NCBI RefSeq assembly: GCF_019977195.1
Contig: NZ_AP024643.1
Span: 2,914,001 to 2,978,000, forward strand
Source of the DNA: Arthrobacter sp. StoSoilA2
GTDB lineage: Bacteria; Actinomycetota; Actinomycetes; Actinomycetales; Micrococcaceae
DNA length: 64,000 bases
Reading direction: 5' to 3'
In this document: piece after piece, positions 45,599-55,023 of the stretch
Position numbering within the stretch: position 1 is the stretch's first letter
How the letters are laid out: every line of letters starts with the position of its first letter
Notes under the pieces: model-generated
Database searches by the model: none
Told to the model about the DNA's origin: nothing
What the model saw: only the letters and a program-made list of their open reading frames with translations
Program-made: the position numbers and the translations under genes

Positions 45599-46510
45599 CT
45601 AGTCCCCGCCGGGAGTGAGTATGAAGTCCCAGGGATCGCTGTTGGTGCTGCTCACACGGATCTCGACGTCGTAGCCCTGATCAGCCAGTACGTTGCCGAG
45701 CGCTTCCGCGGCTACGGGCAGCCACAGCCATTCACTGGCAAAGTGCGATACGTCAATGAGGTACGGACGGCCGTTGACGGTACCTTCCCGCGCCTCCGAC
45801 GCCGGATGGTGCCGCATGTCTGCTGTCACATACACATCTGCGTTGCTGGCCCTGACGGCATCGAACAAGCTGTCCCCGGCGCCACCGCAGACGGCGACGC
45901 GCCGCAGCAGACCGTCCTTGTCGCCAGCCACGCGGACCCCTCCGGCCACTGCGGGGAGCATCCCAAAGACGCGGGCAGCGAAATCACCCAAGGTCATGAG
46001 CTCAGGAAGATCTCCAACCCGGCCAATGCCTTCCTCGGGCAAGCCATTGGCGGCAGGGGTCAGTGGGGCAACATTTTCCAGGCCAAAGGCGTCCGCCAAC
46101 ACGTCCGATACGCCCCCGACGGCGGAGTCACCGTTCGTGTGGACGGTCAGGAGTCCGGTGCCCGCCTCGATAAGACGGTGCACGGCCAATCCCTTCGCGG
46201 ACGTGGCCGCGACGGAGTTCACGCCTTTGAGCAACAACGGATGATGCGTAATGAGGAGTCCTGCACCCCACTCAATGGCCTCGTCGATGACGGCCAGGGT
46301 GGGATCCACGGCAAACAGGATTTTGGTGATCGGCGCGGTGGGGCGCCCCACCACGAGGCCTACCTCATCCCAATCCTCAGCCAAGGATTCCGGCCAGAGT
46401 TCCTCAACAGCAAGCAACACCTGGCCAAGGGTCGGGTCCCCGCTTGCTTCCACTGTCCCGGCGTCGTCGCCGGAATCCGCATCGGAAATGGCGGTGTCTA
46501 CTGCTTCCAT
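45599..46510 (-). CDS. Nif3-like dinuclear metal-centre protein
   Basis: This 303-residue protein is a Nif3/YbgI-family hexamer-forming protein with metal-ligand motifs LLITHHPLLLKGVNSV and VHTNGDSAVGGVSDVLADAFG, and the C-terminal TADMRHHPASEA and DVSHFASEW. Its function is unsettled (possible GTP cyclohydrolase or regulatory). TAAGAA seven bases before the ATG suggests a leaderless transcript. It diverges from msrA. Confidence 0.92.
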   Translation of the reverse strand: MEAVDTAISDADSGDDAGTVEASGDPTLGQVLLAVEELWPESLAEDWDEVGLVVGRPTAPITKILFAVDPTLAVIDEAIEWGAGLLITHHPLLLKGVNSVAATSAKGLAVHRLIEAGTGLLTVHTNGDSAVGGVSDVLADAFGLENVAPLTPAANGLPEEGIGRVGDLPELMTLGDFAARVFGMLPAVAGGVRVAGDKDGLLRRVAVCGGAGDSLFDAVRASNADVYVTADMRHHPASEAREGTVNGRPYLIDVSHFASEWLWLPVAAEALGNVLADQGYDVEIRVSSTNSDPWDFILTPGGD

Positions 46511-46566
46511 ACTCTTATTCTTACCTACTGGGCCCGATAGGGCAGTCTTGGTTGCTGCCGCGCCTG

Positions 46567-46614
46567 CCCAGTGACGTACCCAGTGGCGTTCCCGGTGGCG
46601 TTCCCGGTGGCGTT
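46567..46614. repeat. Four tandem 12-bp repeats between Nif3 and msrA genes
   Basis: The units CCCAGTGACGTA, CCCAGTGGCGTT, CCCGGTGGCGTT and CCCGGTGGCGTT follow one another without gaps, in the divergent promoter region. The last two are identical. Confidence 0.85.
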
Positions 46615-46670
46615 ATTGTCCCGTAAGGTATTGCGGGAATCATCAGCCCCTCCAATCCATTGAAGAGATC

Positions 46671-47195
46671 ATGAAAACTTTTGTACTTGGTGGTGGATGC
46701 TTCTGGTGCCTTGATGCCGTGTACCAGAAAACCCGCGGCGTCAGTTCCGTGGTCTCGGGCTATACGGGTGGCCATGTCCGAAACCCTGACTACTACGACG
46801 TCTGCTCGGGAATGACCGGTCATGCAGAGGTAGTTGCGGTGACATTCGACGAGACCGTGGTGCCGGAGGAGGTCATTCTTGACATGTTCTTCGCGCTGCA
46901 TGACCCCACCACGTTGAACCGGCAGGGCTACGACACAGGTACCCAATACCGTTCGTCGATGTTCTACACCACGACGGAGGAAAAGATCCTCTTCGAAGAA
47001 GCCATCGAGCGCGCGCAAGCACTTTGGGCCGATCCGATTGTGACGGAAGTGAGCCGGCTACCCGAGTTCTATGAGGCAGAGGAAGTCCATCAGAACTACT
47101 ACGCCAAATTCCCGTACCAGGGTTACTGCCAGGTCATCATCAATCCAAAACTGGCCAAAGCGCGGAAATATTACTCTGCATGGCTAACTGCTTAG
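46671..47195 (+). CDS. msrA: Peptide methionine sulfoxide reductase A
   Basis: This 174-residue enzyme reduces methionine S-sulfoxide. The catalytic GGCFWC with Cys10 sits at the start, and GYTGGHVRNPDYYDVCSGMTGHAEVVAV and QYRSSMFY are family segments. Resolving cysteines may include Cys45 and CQ near the end. GAAGAGA precedes the ATG. Confidence 0.97.
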   Translation: MKTFVLGGGCFWCLDAVYQKTRGVSSVVSGYTGGHVRNPDYYDVCSGMTGHAEVVAVTFDETVVPEEVILDMFFALHDPTTLNRQGYDTGTQYRSSMFYTTTEEKILFEEAIERAQALWADPIVTEVSRLPEFYEAEEVHQNYYAKFPYQGYCQVIINPKLAKARKYYSAWLTA

Positions 47196-47261
47196 CAGGG
47201 TTTCGATCCTGCTGGTTAGGCTGACCTCAGCATTCCCTCTTCAGAGATAGGCATAATCTTC

Positions 47262-48197
47262 ATGGCAAGGATCTACGACGACGTCACCCAGCTGGTCGGC
47301 CGCACTCCGCTGGTCCGTTTGAACCGGCTGACCGAAGGCCTTGAGGCCACCGTTGCGGTCAAGCTTGAGTTCTACAACCCGGCCAACAGCGTGAAGGACC
47401 GCATCGGTGTGGCCATCATTGACGCCGCCGAAAAGTCCGGTGCCCTGAAGCCGGGCGGAACAATTGTCGAGGGCACCTCCGGCAACACCGGAATCGCTCT
47501 GGCCCTTGTTGGTGCCGCACGCGGCTACAAGGTCATCCTGACCATGCCTGAGACCATGTCCACCGAACGTCGTGTCATGCTTCGCGCTTACGGTGCAGAG
47601 ATCGTACTGACTCCCGGTTCCGAAGGCATGCGCGGCGCTGTTGAAAAGGCCCAGGAGATTGTTGCCAACACGGAGAATTCCATCTGGGCGCAGCAGTTCG
47701 CCAACCCGGCCAACCCGGAGATCCACCGCAACACCACTGCCGAGGAAATCTGGGCGGACACCGACGGCGAAGTAGACATCTTTGTTGGCGGCGTCGGTAC
47801 CGGCGGTACCGTGACCGGCGTCGGACAGGTCCTCAAGGAGCGCAAGCCCGAAGTCCAGATCATTGCAGTCGAGCCCAAGGACTCCCCCATCCTTAATGGC
47901 GGCAGCCCGGGTCCCCACAAGATCCAGGGTCTGGGCGCCAACTTCGTCCCGGAGGTCCTGGACACCAACGTCTACGACGAAGTTCTCGATGCGACCCTTG
48001 AAGACTCCGTTGCCACCGCCCGCGCCCTTGGTTCCAAGGAAGGCGTCCTGGCCGGTATTTCCGGCGGTGCCGCGGTATGGGGTGCACTGGAAGTCGCCAA
48101 GCGTCCGGAGAACAAGGGCAAGCTGATCGTCGTGATCGTGCCGGACTTCGGGGAGCGTTACATCTCCACTGTCCTCTTTGACGACATCCGCGGCTAA
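47262..48197 (+). CDS. cysK: Cysteine synthase A (O-acetylserine sulfhydrylase)
   Basis: This 311-residue PLP enzyme forms cysteine from O-acetylserine and sulfide. The PLP Lys45 is in NPANSVKDRIG; the phosphate loop is EGTSGNTGIAL and the substrate loop GVGTGGTVTGVG. The next gene is serine acetyltransferase, 41 bases downstream, so the pair completes cysteine synthesis from serine. Confidence 0.97.
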   Translation: MARIYDDVTQLVGRTPLVRLNRLTEGLEATVAVKLEFYNPANSVKDRIGVAIIDAAEKSGALKPGGTIVEGTSGNTGIALALVGAARGYKVILTMPETMSTERRVMLRAYGAEIVLTPGSEGMRGAVEKAQEIVANTENSIWAQQFANPANPEIHRNTTAEEIWADTDGEVDIFVGGVGTGGTVTGVGQVLKERKPEVQIIAVEPKDSPILNGGSPGPHKIQGLGANFVPEVLDTNVYDEVLDATLEDSVATARALGSKEGVLAGISGGAAVWGALEVAKRPENKGKLIVVIVPDFGERYISTVLFDDIRG

Positions 48198-48238
48198 CAC
48201 TTCGCCCGCAAGCATTCATTTCCTGTAGAAAGGTCTTT

Positions 48239-48823
48239 GTGAGCTTCTTCGCAAGGCTTAAGGAAGACCTCGACGCCGCCCGGTCGCATGACCCGGCGGC
48301 TCGAGGTTCTTTTGAGAACTTTTTCGCCTACTCCGGCCTGCATGCCATCTGGGCACACCGCGTGACCCACAAGCTCTGGCAAAACCCGGCCCTTCGCTTT
48401 CCTGCCCGACTGATTTCACAGTTGGCGAGGTTCCTGACGGGCATCGAAATCCATCCCGGCGCAACCATCGGCCGGCGCTTCTTCATCGACCACGGTATGG
48501 GTGTCGTCATCGGCGAAACGGCCGAAATCGGCGAAGACGTGATGATCTATCACGGTGTGACGCTGGGTGGCCGATCCCTTGCCAAGGTCAAGCGCCACCC
48601 CACCATCGGGGATCGGGTGACCATCGGCGCCGGCGCCAAGGTCCTGGGACCCATCACCATCGGCGCAGACAGCGCAATTGGTGCGAACGCCGTCGTGGTG
48701 AAGAACGCTCCCCCGGAGTCGATCATCACCGGCATTCCAGCGACGTGGCGGCACCGCGACGCGAAATCCGAAACCAAACCGGCGGTTGACCCGGCTGAGT
48801 ACTACATCGAATACCGGATCTAG
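48239..48823 (+). CDS. cysE: Serine O-acetyltransferase
   Basis: This 194-residue trimeric hexapeptide-repeat enzyme (EpsC type) acetylates serine from acetyl-CoA. Motifs are IEIHPGATIGRRFFIDHGMGVVIGETAEIG and HPTIGDRVTIGAGAKVLGP. The C-terminus ends in YIEYRI, so it has the Ile tail that binds CysK in the cysteine synthase complex. The GTG start has AAAGGTC upstream, 41 bases after cysK. Confidence 0.96.
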   Translation: MSFFARLKEDLDAARSHDPAARGSFENFFAYSGLHAIWAHRVTHKLWQNPALRFPARLISQLARFLTGIEIHPGATIGRRFFIDHGMGVVIGETAEIGEDVMIYHGVTLGGRSLAKVKRHPTIGDRVTIGAGAKVLGPITIGADSAIGANAVVVKNAPPESIITGIPATWRHRDAKSETKPAVDPAEYYIEYRI

Positions 48824-48829
48824 TTTGAG

Positions 48830-49663
48830 CTAGCCGGTAAACCTCTTGTAGGAGTTCCACAGCACGGCGTCAAACACGCGGTCAGGAAGAACCCTGCGCA
48901 AGGCCAGGACGCTCCAGGCTCCCCTACCCACCGGGTAGCGGGTCTTGGGGCGTTTTGCCGTTGACGCGCGAACTATTGCCTTGGCCACTACCCTCGGAGG
49001 CGTGGATATCAGCTGTCCGGATGTTGAGGCCAAGGCTGCTGCCATGACGTGGGCCTGCCCCTTGTATGGACCCTTGCCGGATGCGGATAAGAGGCCTTCC
49101 CCGGCAATGGTGCCCCATTCGGTGTCCGTTCCGGCGGGCTCGATGAGTACGACGTCGATGCCGTGCGGTTTCAACTCGAGCCGCAAAGAATCACTCATCC
49201 CCTCCACTGCGAACTTGGTCCCGTGGTACCAAGCGCCCAGGGGCTCATAAATCTTTCCGCCGATGGACGAGACGTTGATGATCCGGCCAGAACCCGCATG
49301 CCGCATCCTGGGAATAACGAGTTGCGTCATCCTCGCCAAACCCATCACGTTCACCTCGAACTGGCGTCTGCCTTCTGCCAGGGGAACCTCCTCGAGGGAG
49401 CCGTAGGAGCCGTACCCTGCGTTGTTCACCAGGACATCTATGTGCCCGTGTGCAGCTTCAACAAGCGCCACAGCTGAGGCCATGGACTCTTCTACTGTGA
49501 CGTCCAGGTGCATGACGGTGATTCCCTGCGCCTGAAGGGGATGCATCTTCTCCACCCTGCGCGCACCGGCGTAGACAATGAACCCTTCGGACCTCAGGGC
49601 GCGCGCCGTCTCAAAACCAATGCCGGTAGATGCCCCTGTGACAAAAGCGATGCGCTCGGTCAT
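48830..49663 (-). CDS. SDR family oxidoreductase
   Basis: This 277-residue classical SDR has the nucleotide loop TGASTGIGFETARAL, NNAGYGSYG, VSSIGGKIY and YHGTKFAVEGMSDSL. It belongs to the group annotated as oxidoreductase/retinol-dehydrogenase-like; the substrate is unknown. I use the ATG at 49663, with AAGGAG eight bases upstream; an earlier start at 49726 is not supported. It converges on cysE with a six-base gap. Confidence 0.9.
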   Translation of the reverse strand: MTERIAFVTGASTGIGFETARALRSEGFIVYAGARRVEKMHPLQAQGITVMHLDVTVEESMASAVALVEAAHGHIDVLVNNAGYGSYGSLEEVPLAEGRRQFEVNVMGLARMTQLVIPRMRHAGSGRIINVSSIGGKIYEPLGAWYHGTKFAVEGMSDSLRLELKPHGIDVVLIEPAGTDTEWGTIAGEGLLSASGKGPYKGQAHVMAAALASTSGQLISTPPRVVAKAIVRASTAKRPKTRYPVGRGAWSVLALRRVLPDRVFDAVLWNSYKRFTG

Positions 49664-49777
49664 GGCTCTGGCTCCTTGGCTCGTGGCACTCGCCACGATG
49701 GCCCAGTACCTCTTCCGGCATGGCAAAGGCCGGCTCCTCCCAGCGTATCGGGGAAGAACCGGCCTTGCTGCGGAACC

Positions 49778-51214
49778 TTAGTGGGTGTCGACGGCCGAGA
49801 TTTCGGACTTGTCTTCGCCCCACAGGGTGTGGAACGTACCTTCGGCATCAACGCGGCCATAGGTGTGCGCACCGAAGAGGTCGCGCTGGCCCTGGATCAG
49901 GGCAGCAGCAACGCGCTTGCGGCGCAGGCCGTCGTAGTAGGCCAGCGAGGAGGAGAAGACCGGAACCGGAATGCCCAGCTGGACAGCGGTGGCTACAACG
50001 CGGCGCCAGGCCGGGAGGGCCTCAGCGATGGCCTTGGTGAAAGCCGGCGCGAACAGGAGGTTGGCAGGCTTCTCCTCGGCAGCGTAGGCCTTGGTGATGT
50101 CCTTGAGGAGTTCTGCGCGGATGATGCAGCCTGCGCGCCAGAGCGAGGCGATTTCGTCCAGCTTGAGGTCCCAGCCGTACTCCTTCGCGGCGGAGGTCAG
50201 CATGTCCAGGCCCTGGGCGTAGGAAACCAGCTTGGAGGCGTACAGCGCCTGACGGACGTCCTCAACGAACGTCGCGGGGATCTCCACGGAAGCCTCTTCG
50301 CCGGCCAGCAGTTCCTGGCCGAGCTTGCGCTGCTCGGCCTGCGAGGACAATGCGCGGGCGAAAACGGACTCGGCAATGCCGGAGACCGGGGAGCCGAGTT
50401 CCAGTGCGGAGATGACCGTCCAGCGTCCGGTTCCCTTCTGGCCTGCAGCATCCACGACGACATCAACGAACGGCTTGCCGGTCTTGGCGTCGACGTGGCC
50501 CAGAACCTCGGCCGAGATTTCGATCAAGAAGGAGGACAGATCGCCCTTGTTCCAGTCAGCGAAGATCCTGGCCTGCTCGGCGGGCTCAATGCCGGCGCCG
50601 GAGCGGAGGAGATCGAATGCTTCACCGATGACCTGCATGTCGGCGTATTCGATGCCGTTGTGGACCATCTTGACGAAGTGGCCGGCACCGTCGGTGCCGA
50701 TCCAAGCGCAGCACGGCTCGCCGTCGACCTTTGCGGCAATCTTCTCCAGCAGCGGGCCGAGGGCGTCATAGGACTCCCTGGAGCCACCGGGCATGATGGA
50801 GGGACCGTTCAATGCGCCCTCTTCGCCACCGGAAACACCGACGCCAACGAAGTGCAGGTCCTTCTTGGCCAGCGCGGCTTCGCGGCGGCGGGTGTCCTCG
50901 TAGTGCGAGTTACCGGCATCGATGATGATGTCGCCGGCCTCGAGCAGCGGTTCCAGCTGCTCGATGACGTTGTCCACGGGAGCGCCCGCCTTGACCATGA
51001 TCAGGACACGGCGGGGCTTTTCGAGGGAGTCGACGAGTTCCTGCAGCGTTTCAGTGCGGATGAAGTCGCCGTCCGTGCCGTGCTTTTCCAGCAGGGCGTC
51101 GGTCTTTTCCACGGAGCGGTTGTGGAGAGCCACAGTGAAGCCGTTGCGGGCCAGGTTGCGGGCCAGGTTGGCGCCCATCACCGCGAGGCCGGTGACACCG
51201 ATGTGTGCTGACAT
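49778..51214 (-). CDS. gnd: 6-Phosphogluconate dehydrogenase (NADP-dependent, decarboxylating)
   Basis: This 478-residue enzyme converts 6-phosphogluconate to ribulose-5-phosphate. The NADP loop GVTGLAVMGANLARNLARNG starts the chain. The catalytic motif is GGEEGALNGPSIMPGG and the substrate segment GHFVKMVHNGIEYADMQ. The ATG at 51214 has GGAG nearby. It diverges from a FadR-type regulator. Confidence 0.97.
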   Translation of the reverse strand: MSAHIGVTGLAVMGANLARNLARNGFTVALHNRSVEKTDALLEKHGTDGDFIRTETLQELVDSLEKPRRVLIMVKAGAPVDNVIEQLEPLLEAGDIIIDAGNSHYEDTRRREAALAKKDLHFVGVGVSGGEEGALNGPSIMPGGSRESYDALGPLLEKIAAKVDGEPCCAWIGTDGAGHFVKMVHNGIEYADMQVIGEAFDLLRSGAGIEPAEQARIFADWNKGDLSSFLIEISAEVLGHVDAKTGKPFVDVVVDAAGQKGTGRWTVISALELGSPVSGIAESVFARALSSQAEQRKLGQELLAGEEASVEIPATFVEDVRQALYASKLVSYAQGLDMLTSAAKEYGWDLKLDEIASLWRAGCIIRAELLKDITKAYAAEEKPANLLFAPAFTKAIAEALPAWRRVVATAVQLGIPVPVFSSSLAYYDGLRRKRVAAALIQGQRDLFGAHTYGRVDAEGTFHTLWGEDKSEISAVDTH

Positions 51215-51443
51215 CAAAACTCCAATTCGATCGTGTACAAACAGTCCTGCGGACAGCAGGAAGCGATTTCATAACCAGGGGCTGTAATAAACCATACGTA
51301 TTTAAGCCATGAGCAGGAAAGCGGCGCCCACGTTTTGGAACGGCGCCGCGTCATAAACAGTCTATGATGTGCGGGACTTCCGAGCGGCGCCAAGCGGCAT
51401 CGGACGGCACGCGGAATGCGTTCCCCGCACTATGCTTACGTCT
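51215..51443. promoter_or_regulatory. gnd / fadR-type divergent promoter region
   Basis: The 229-base gap holds a palindromic ATACGTAT (51294-51301) and a TATGCT hexamer (51431-51436) that is seven bases before the regulator's ATG at 51444. The palindrome is a plausible, unproven operator for the adjacent FadR-type protein. Confidence 0.45.
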
Positions 51444-52172
51444 ATGTCAACCAGCCTCCACCACCGCGCCGTAGAGCATCTGGGAACCCGGATTGTGGGC
51501 GGCGCCCTTCCCACTGGCCACGTCATGCTGGCCGAACATTTGGAAGACGAGCTCAACGTTTCGCGCTCGGTGGTCCGGGAGGCCGTCCGCGTCCTGCAGT
51601 CGCTGGGCCTGGTGGAAACCATCAAGCGTGTCGGAATCCGCGTCCTCCCGGCCCATCGCTGGAATCCCTTTGATCCGTTGGTCATTCGCTGGCGCTTGGC
51701 CGGGGAGGGCCGTGGCGCCCAACTGAGGTCGCTCGCTGAGCTGCGTTCCGCCGTCGAGCCTGTTGCTGCGGAACTCGCAGCCGGAAACGCTCCGGAAACC
51801 CTTCGCCGGGAACTCGTGGATATTTCGCTGGCCATGAAGGAAGCCGGCGACGCCGGAGACATGGCACGGTTCCTTGACCTCGATATCCGGTTCCATGCAC
51901 TGGTCCTCTCCGGCTCGGGAAACGAGATGTTTGCCAACCTGATTGGCCAGGTGACAGAGACCCTGACGGGACGCACAGTGCACGGCCTCATGCCGGAACA
52001 CCCCCAGAAGCAGGCGCTGCAGTGGCATATTGACGTCGCACACGCCATCGACGCCGGCGACGGACAGCAGGCCAGGGATGCGGCCGGAAAAATAATGCGC
52101 CAAACGATCGCGGAGCTGGCCCCCAGCTGGAACGACCAGCCCCGCGTCTTCGTACCCGTGGCGAAAAACTAA
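51444..52172 (+). CDS. FadR/GntR family transcriptional regulator
   Basis: This 242-residue regulator has a winged helix (ELNVSRSVVREAVRVLQSLGLVETIKRVG) and a C-terminal all-helical FCD domain with metal-type residues (DIRFHALVL, HIDVAHAIDAGD). FCD-type GntR regulators usually sense sugar acids or related acids. I chose 51444 because TATGCT lies seven bases upstream; 51432 adds four residues. It lies between gnd and idonate genes, whose substrate is likely related. It overlaps the convergent idnD-like gene by four bases. Confidence 0.9.
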   Translation: MSTSLHHRAVEHLGTRIVGGALPTGHVMLAEHLEDELNVSRSVVREAVRVLQSLGLVETIKRVGIRVLPAHRWNPFDPLVIRWRLAGEGRGAQLRSLAELRSAVEPVAAELAAGNAPETLRRELVDISLAMKEAGDAGDMARFLDLDIRFHALVLSGSGNEMFANLIGQVTETLTGRTVHGLMPEHPQKQALQWHIDVAHAIDAGDGQQARDAAGKIMRQTIAELAPSWNDQPRVFVPVAKN

Positions 52173-53218
52173 TCCTGGAAGTTCAGCAGGACCTTGCCTG
52201 ACCGGGCTGAGTTCCTGGCTACTTCGAATGCCTCAAGTCCGTGTGCGAGGTCGAACTCGTGCGTAATCACGGGGTCCACAAACAGCGAGCCGTCCGCCAA
52301 CGCCGCAATGACGTCATCGATTTCGTTGTTGAAGCGGAAGGATCCCAGCAGTTCCAGTTCGCGGGTGATGGCCAGGGAGATGAAGACCGGTTGCGGGCCC
52401 GAGGGCAGCAGCCCCACCATGACCACTTTCCCGCCGCGGGTTGCTCCCTTGATGGCCGAGGCCAGGCCGTGGTGGCTGCCTGAGGACTCAATGACGACGT
52501 CGGCGTCCACCGCCGCGATGGCGTCCGCTTCGTCACCCCTCAGGACCGCATCGGCACCGACGGCTTTGGCGATCTCCAGCGGCTTGTCATGCATGTCGAC
52601 GGCGACAATCCTGGCCGCGCCGGCCCGCTTCAGGACGGCGACCGTCAAGGCGCCGATGGGACCACTGCCGATCACGAGGGCCGTCTTCCCCGCGACGTCA
52701 CCGGCCCGGGCGACGGCATGCCAGGCCACGCTGGCAGGCTCCACCAACGCCGCGGTCCTCAGATCCAGGGTGTCCGGCAGGGCACGCAGCATCCGCGAGG
52801 GAAGGGTGGCGTAGCGGCTGAAGGCCCCGTCGGTGTGCGGGTAGCGTGCCGCGCTGCCCAGGTACGTGCAACCCGGGGAAAGGTTGGGCCGGTCCTGCGG
52901 ATAGCGGACCTCGCCCGGGGCCGGGGTTGCCGGATGCACCGCCACGGGCGTTCCTGGGCCAGGGCCGCTGCCATCGGCTGCCTGCTCGATGACGACGCCA
53001 ACGATTTCATGGCCCAGGACCATCGGGGCCTTCAGAATCGATTCCCCCGCCGCGCCGTGGAGCCAGTAGTGCAGGTCCGAACCGCAGATGCCGCCGTACG
53101 CAATTTCGACGAGCGATTCGTTGGCCGCGGGCCTGGCCAGCGGGATATCTTCGATCCGTAGGTCACCCTTGCCGTGGGCTACGACGGCAGGGCCGGAGGC
53201 CGGGAGTGTGCTGCCCAT
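52169..53218 (-). CDS. Zinc-binding L-idonate 5-dehydrogenase-like protein
   Basis: This 349-residue MDR-family dehydrogenase has the zinc ligands in GGICGSDLHYW and VLGHEIVGVV, the nucleotide loop IGSGPIGALTVAVL, and the C-terminal substrate region (SFRFNNEIDDVIAAL). It resembles L-idonate 5-dehydrogenase (IdnD). Its start overlaps the stop of the SDR gene by one base, which resembles the idnO-type gene. Polyol dehydrogenase is an alternative. Confidence 0.8.
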   Translation of the reverse strand: MGSTLPASGPAVVAHGKGDLRIEDIPLARPAANESLVEIAYGGICGSDLHYWLHGAAGESILKAPMVLGHEIVGVVIEQAADGSGPGPGTPVAVHPATPAPGEVRYPQDRPNLSPGCTYLGSAARYPHTDGAFSRYATLPSRMLRALPDTLDLRTAALVEPASVAWHAVARAGDVAGKTALVIGSGPIGALTVAVLKRAGAARIVAVDMHDKPLEIAKAVGADAVLRGDEADAIAAVDADVVIESSGSHHGLASAIKGATRGGKVVMVGLLPSGPQPVFISLAITRELELLGSFRFNNEIDDVIAALADGSLFVDPVITHEFDLAHGLEAFEVARNSARSGKVLLNFQD

Positions 53219-53988
53219 CAGACCACCACCGTCATTCCACCATCGACGAAGATCGTCTGGCCGTTAACAAAGTTGGACGCTTGCGACGCAAGCCACACAA
53301 CAGGTCCGGCGAGGTCGGCCACGGTTCCCCACCGGTTGGCCGGTGTCCGGCCCAGGATCCAGGAATTAAACGCCTCATCATCCACCAGGTTCTGTGTCAT
53401 CTCAGTGTGGATGTAGCCGGGGGCGATGCCGTTGATCTGCAGCCCCGAAGCGGCCCACTCAGCAGTCATCGCACGCGTCAGGTTACGCAGCCCGCCCTTG
53501 GCGGCGACGTAGGGGGCGATCGTGGGACGGGCAAGGTCTGTTTGAACTGAGCAGATATTGATGATCTTTCCTTGGCCCCGCGGGATCATGTGCCGCGCAG
53601 CCTCCCGGCCCACCAGGAAGGCGCTGGTCAGGTCCGTGGTGATGACCCGGTCCCAGTCCTTGACATCGAGGTCAAGCATGGGAACGCGGTGCTGGATGCC
53701 GGCGTTGTTCACCAGGATCTCCAACGGGCCAACATTGGCCTCGATCCATTGCACGCCTTCAGCGGCCGAGGCGGCATCTGTGACATCGAACGCCCGGCTG
53801 AAGACCCGTCCGTCGGGATAGTCTGCAGCCATGGCATCGTGCGCCTTGGCCAGCCGTTCCGGATTGATGCCGTTCAGCACCACCGTCGCACCAGCATCAG
53901 CCAGGCCGCGGGCAAGGGCATTGCCGATCCCCCGGCTGGATCCGGTGACCAAGGCGATTCGCCCGCTCAGGTCAAATAGTCCACTCAT
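53218..53988 (-). CDS. Gluconate 5-dehydrogenase-like SDR
   Basis: This 256-residue SDR has TGSSRGIGNALARGL, NNAGIQHRVPML, ICSVQTDLARPTIAPYVAAKGG and the Gly-rich end. It resembles gluconate 5-dehydrogenase (IdnO/Gno), which reduces 5-keto-D-gluconate to D-gluconate. With the adjacent idnD-like gene it forms an idonate-to-gluconate pair. GAAGGAATG precedes the ATG by about 10 bases. The gene is 53 bases downstream of the hydroxyacid dehydrogenase. Confidence 0.85.
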   Translation of the reverse strand: MSGLFDLSGRIALVTGSSRGIGNALARGLADAGATVVLNGINPERLAKAHDAMAADYPDGRVFSRAFDVTDAASAAEGVQWIEANVGPLEILVNNAGIQHRVPMLDLDVKDWDRVITTDLTSAFLVGREAARHMIPRGQGKIINICSVQTDLARPTIAPYVAAKGGLRNLTRAMTAEWAASGLQINGIAPGYIHTEMTQNLVDDEAFNSWILGRTPANRWGTVADLAGPVVWLASQASNFVNGQTIFVDGGMTVVV

Positions 53989-54041
53989 GTTTCTGTTGCA
54001 TTCCTTCTTGTCTGGACAGGTTTCTTGTTTGGGGCCGGCAT

Positions 54042-54941
54042 TTAGTTGGCAGCCGAAGACATGGCAAGATTCGCTATTGCTTGGCGAACAACGGCGAGGT
54101 CCTGATCGCCAAGTCCTTGGCGCTTGAGTTCCCCGTAGAGCTGGATTGCCGCAGAGGCCATGGGTACCGGGGAGCCCACACTCCCGGCGCTTTGGACCAC
54201 GAAGGCCAAATCCTTGTGCATGAACTTGGCGGGTCCCGTGGGCGTGTAGTCCTTCGCCGCCAAACGTGGCCCGACGATCTCCAACACCCGGCTTGCCGCC
54301 AAGCCTCCCGCGAGGACCTCATACAGGGCAGCCACATCCATTCCGGAGCGCTCGGCAAGTTCAGCAGCCTCGGCAAGTGCCGCCGTCGTAGTCCCGACGA
54401 TCAGCTGGTTGCAGGCCTTGGCGAGCGAGCCTGATCCCAGTGGACCCATCCGGCGGACTGTTGTCCCCATGGTTTCAAAGAGTGGCTGAAGCCGTTCAAA
54501 GTCTGTTTCGGACGCCCCTGCCATAATGGCCAGGGTTCCGTTCCCGGCGCCGGTAGTGCCGCCGCTGACAGGCGCGTCAACCACCACCGCGTTTCCGCCG
54601 GTGGCCTCGCGCACGGTTTCGCCGAACTCCTGGACCGCCGTCGGCGACACACTGCTCATCACGACGACGGCGGTGCCCGGCTGGGGCGCTTCGGTGCGCC
54701 ATGCATCAAGCAAGCCTTCTGCCGCGGCCTCGATCAAAGGCAAATCGGGAAGCATGAAAATGATTGTTGGTTCGTCACGGAGTTCGGCAAGGGTGTCTAC
54801 GCGGCTAATGCCCGCGAGGCCTTGGAAGACAGTGTCGGAACGGTTCCATGCCCTGACAAGCCATCCTGCTTTAGCGATGTTGGCAGCCATGGGAGCCCCC
54901 ATGAGCCCCAAGCCTACGAAACCCACACGTTTGCCGGTCAT
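54042..54941 (-). CDS. NAD(P)-dependent beta-hydroxyacid dehydrogenase
   Basis: This 299-residue 3-hydroxyisobutyrate dehydrogenase-type protein (GarR/GlxR-like) has GFVGLGLMGAPMAANIAKAG, the substrate motif DAPVSGGTTGAGNGTLAIMAG, the lysine region GSGSLAKACNQLIVG, and C-terminal helices. Its substrate may be tartronate semialdehyde, 3-hydroxyisobutyrate or another 3-hydroxyacid. It heads a possible operon with the two gluconate-type genes. Confidence 0.86.
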   Translation of the reverse strand: MTGKRVGFVGLGLMGAPMAANIAKAGWLVRAWNRSDTVFQGLAGISRVDTLAELRDEPTIIFMLPDLPLIEAAAEGLLDAWRTEAPQPGTAVVVMSSVSPTAVQEFGETVREATGGNAVVVDAPVSGGTTGAGNGTLAIMAGASETDFERLQPLFETMGTTVRRMGPLGSGSLAKACNQLIVGTTTAALAEAAELAERSGMDVAALYEVLAGGLAASRVLEIVGPRLAAKDYTPTGPAKFMHKDLAFVVQSAGSVGSPVPMASAAIQLYGELKRQGLGDQDLAVVRQAIANLAMSSAAN

Positions 54942-55023
54942 GTCGTGAAGAACCTCACTTCTATGTGTGCATCAAAACGCAATCTGTTCAATATCCTAGC
55001 CTCCATTCAGTATGATGAACACT
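54942..55023. promoter_or_regulatory. Divergent promoter with IclR-like motif
   Basis: This 82-base region separates two divergent dehydrogenases. TATGAT (55011-55016) lies seven bases before the ATG at 55024, a strong leaderless -10. TGAACACTA begins at 55016 and runs into the start codon; the same nine bases occur upstream of the IclR gene (58532-58540). Confidence 0.6.

Noticed and set aside
51352..51366. CATA-N7-TATG inverted repeat before the FadR gene
   Set aside because: Only four-base arms; too weak to call as an operator.
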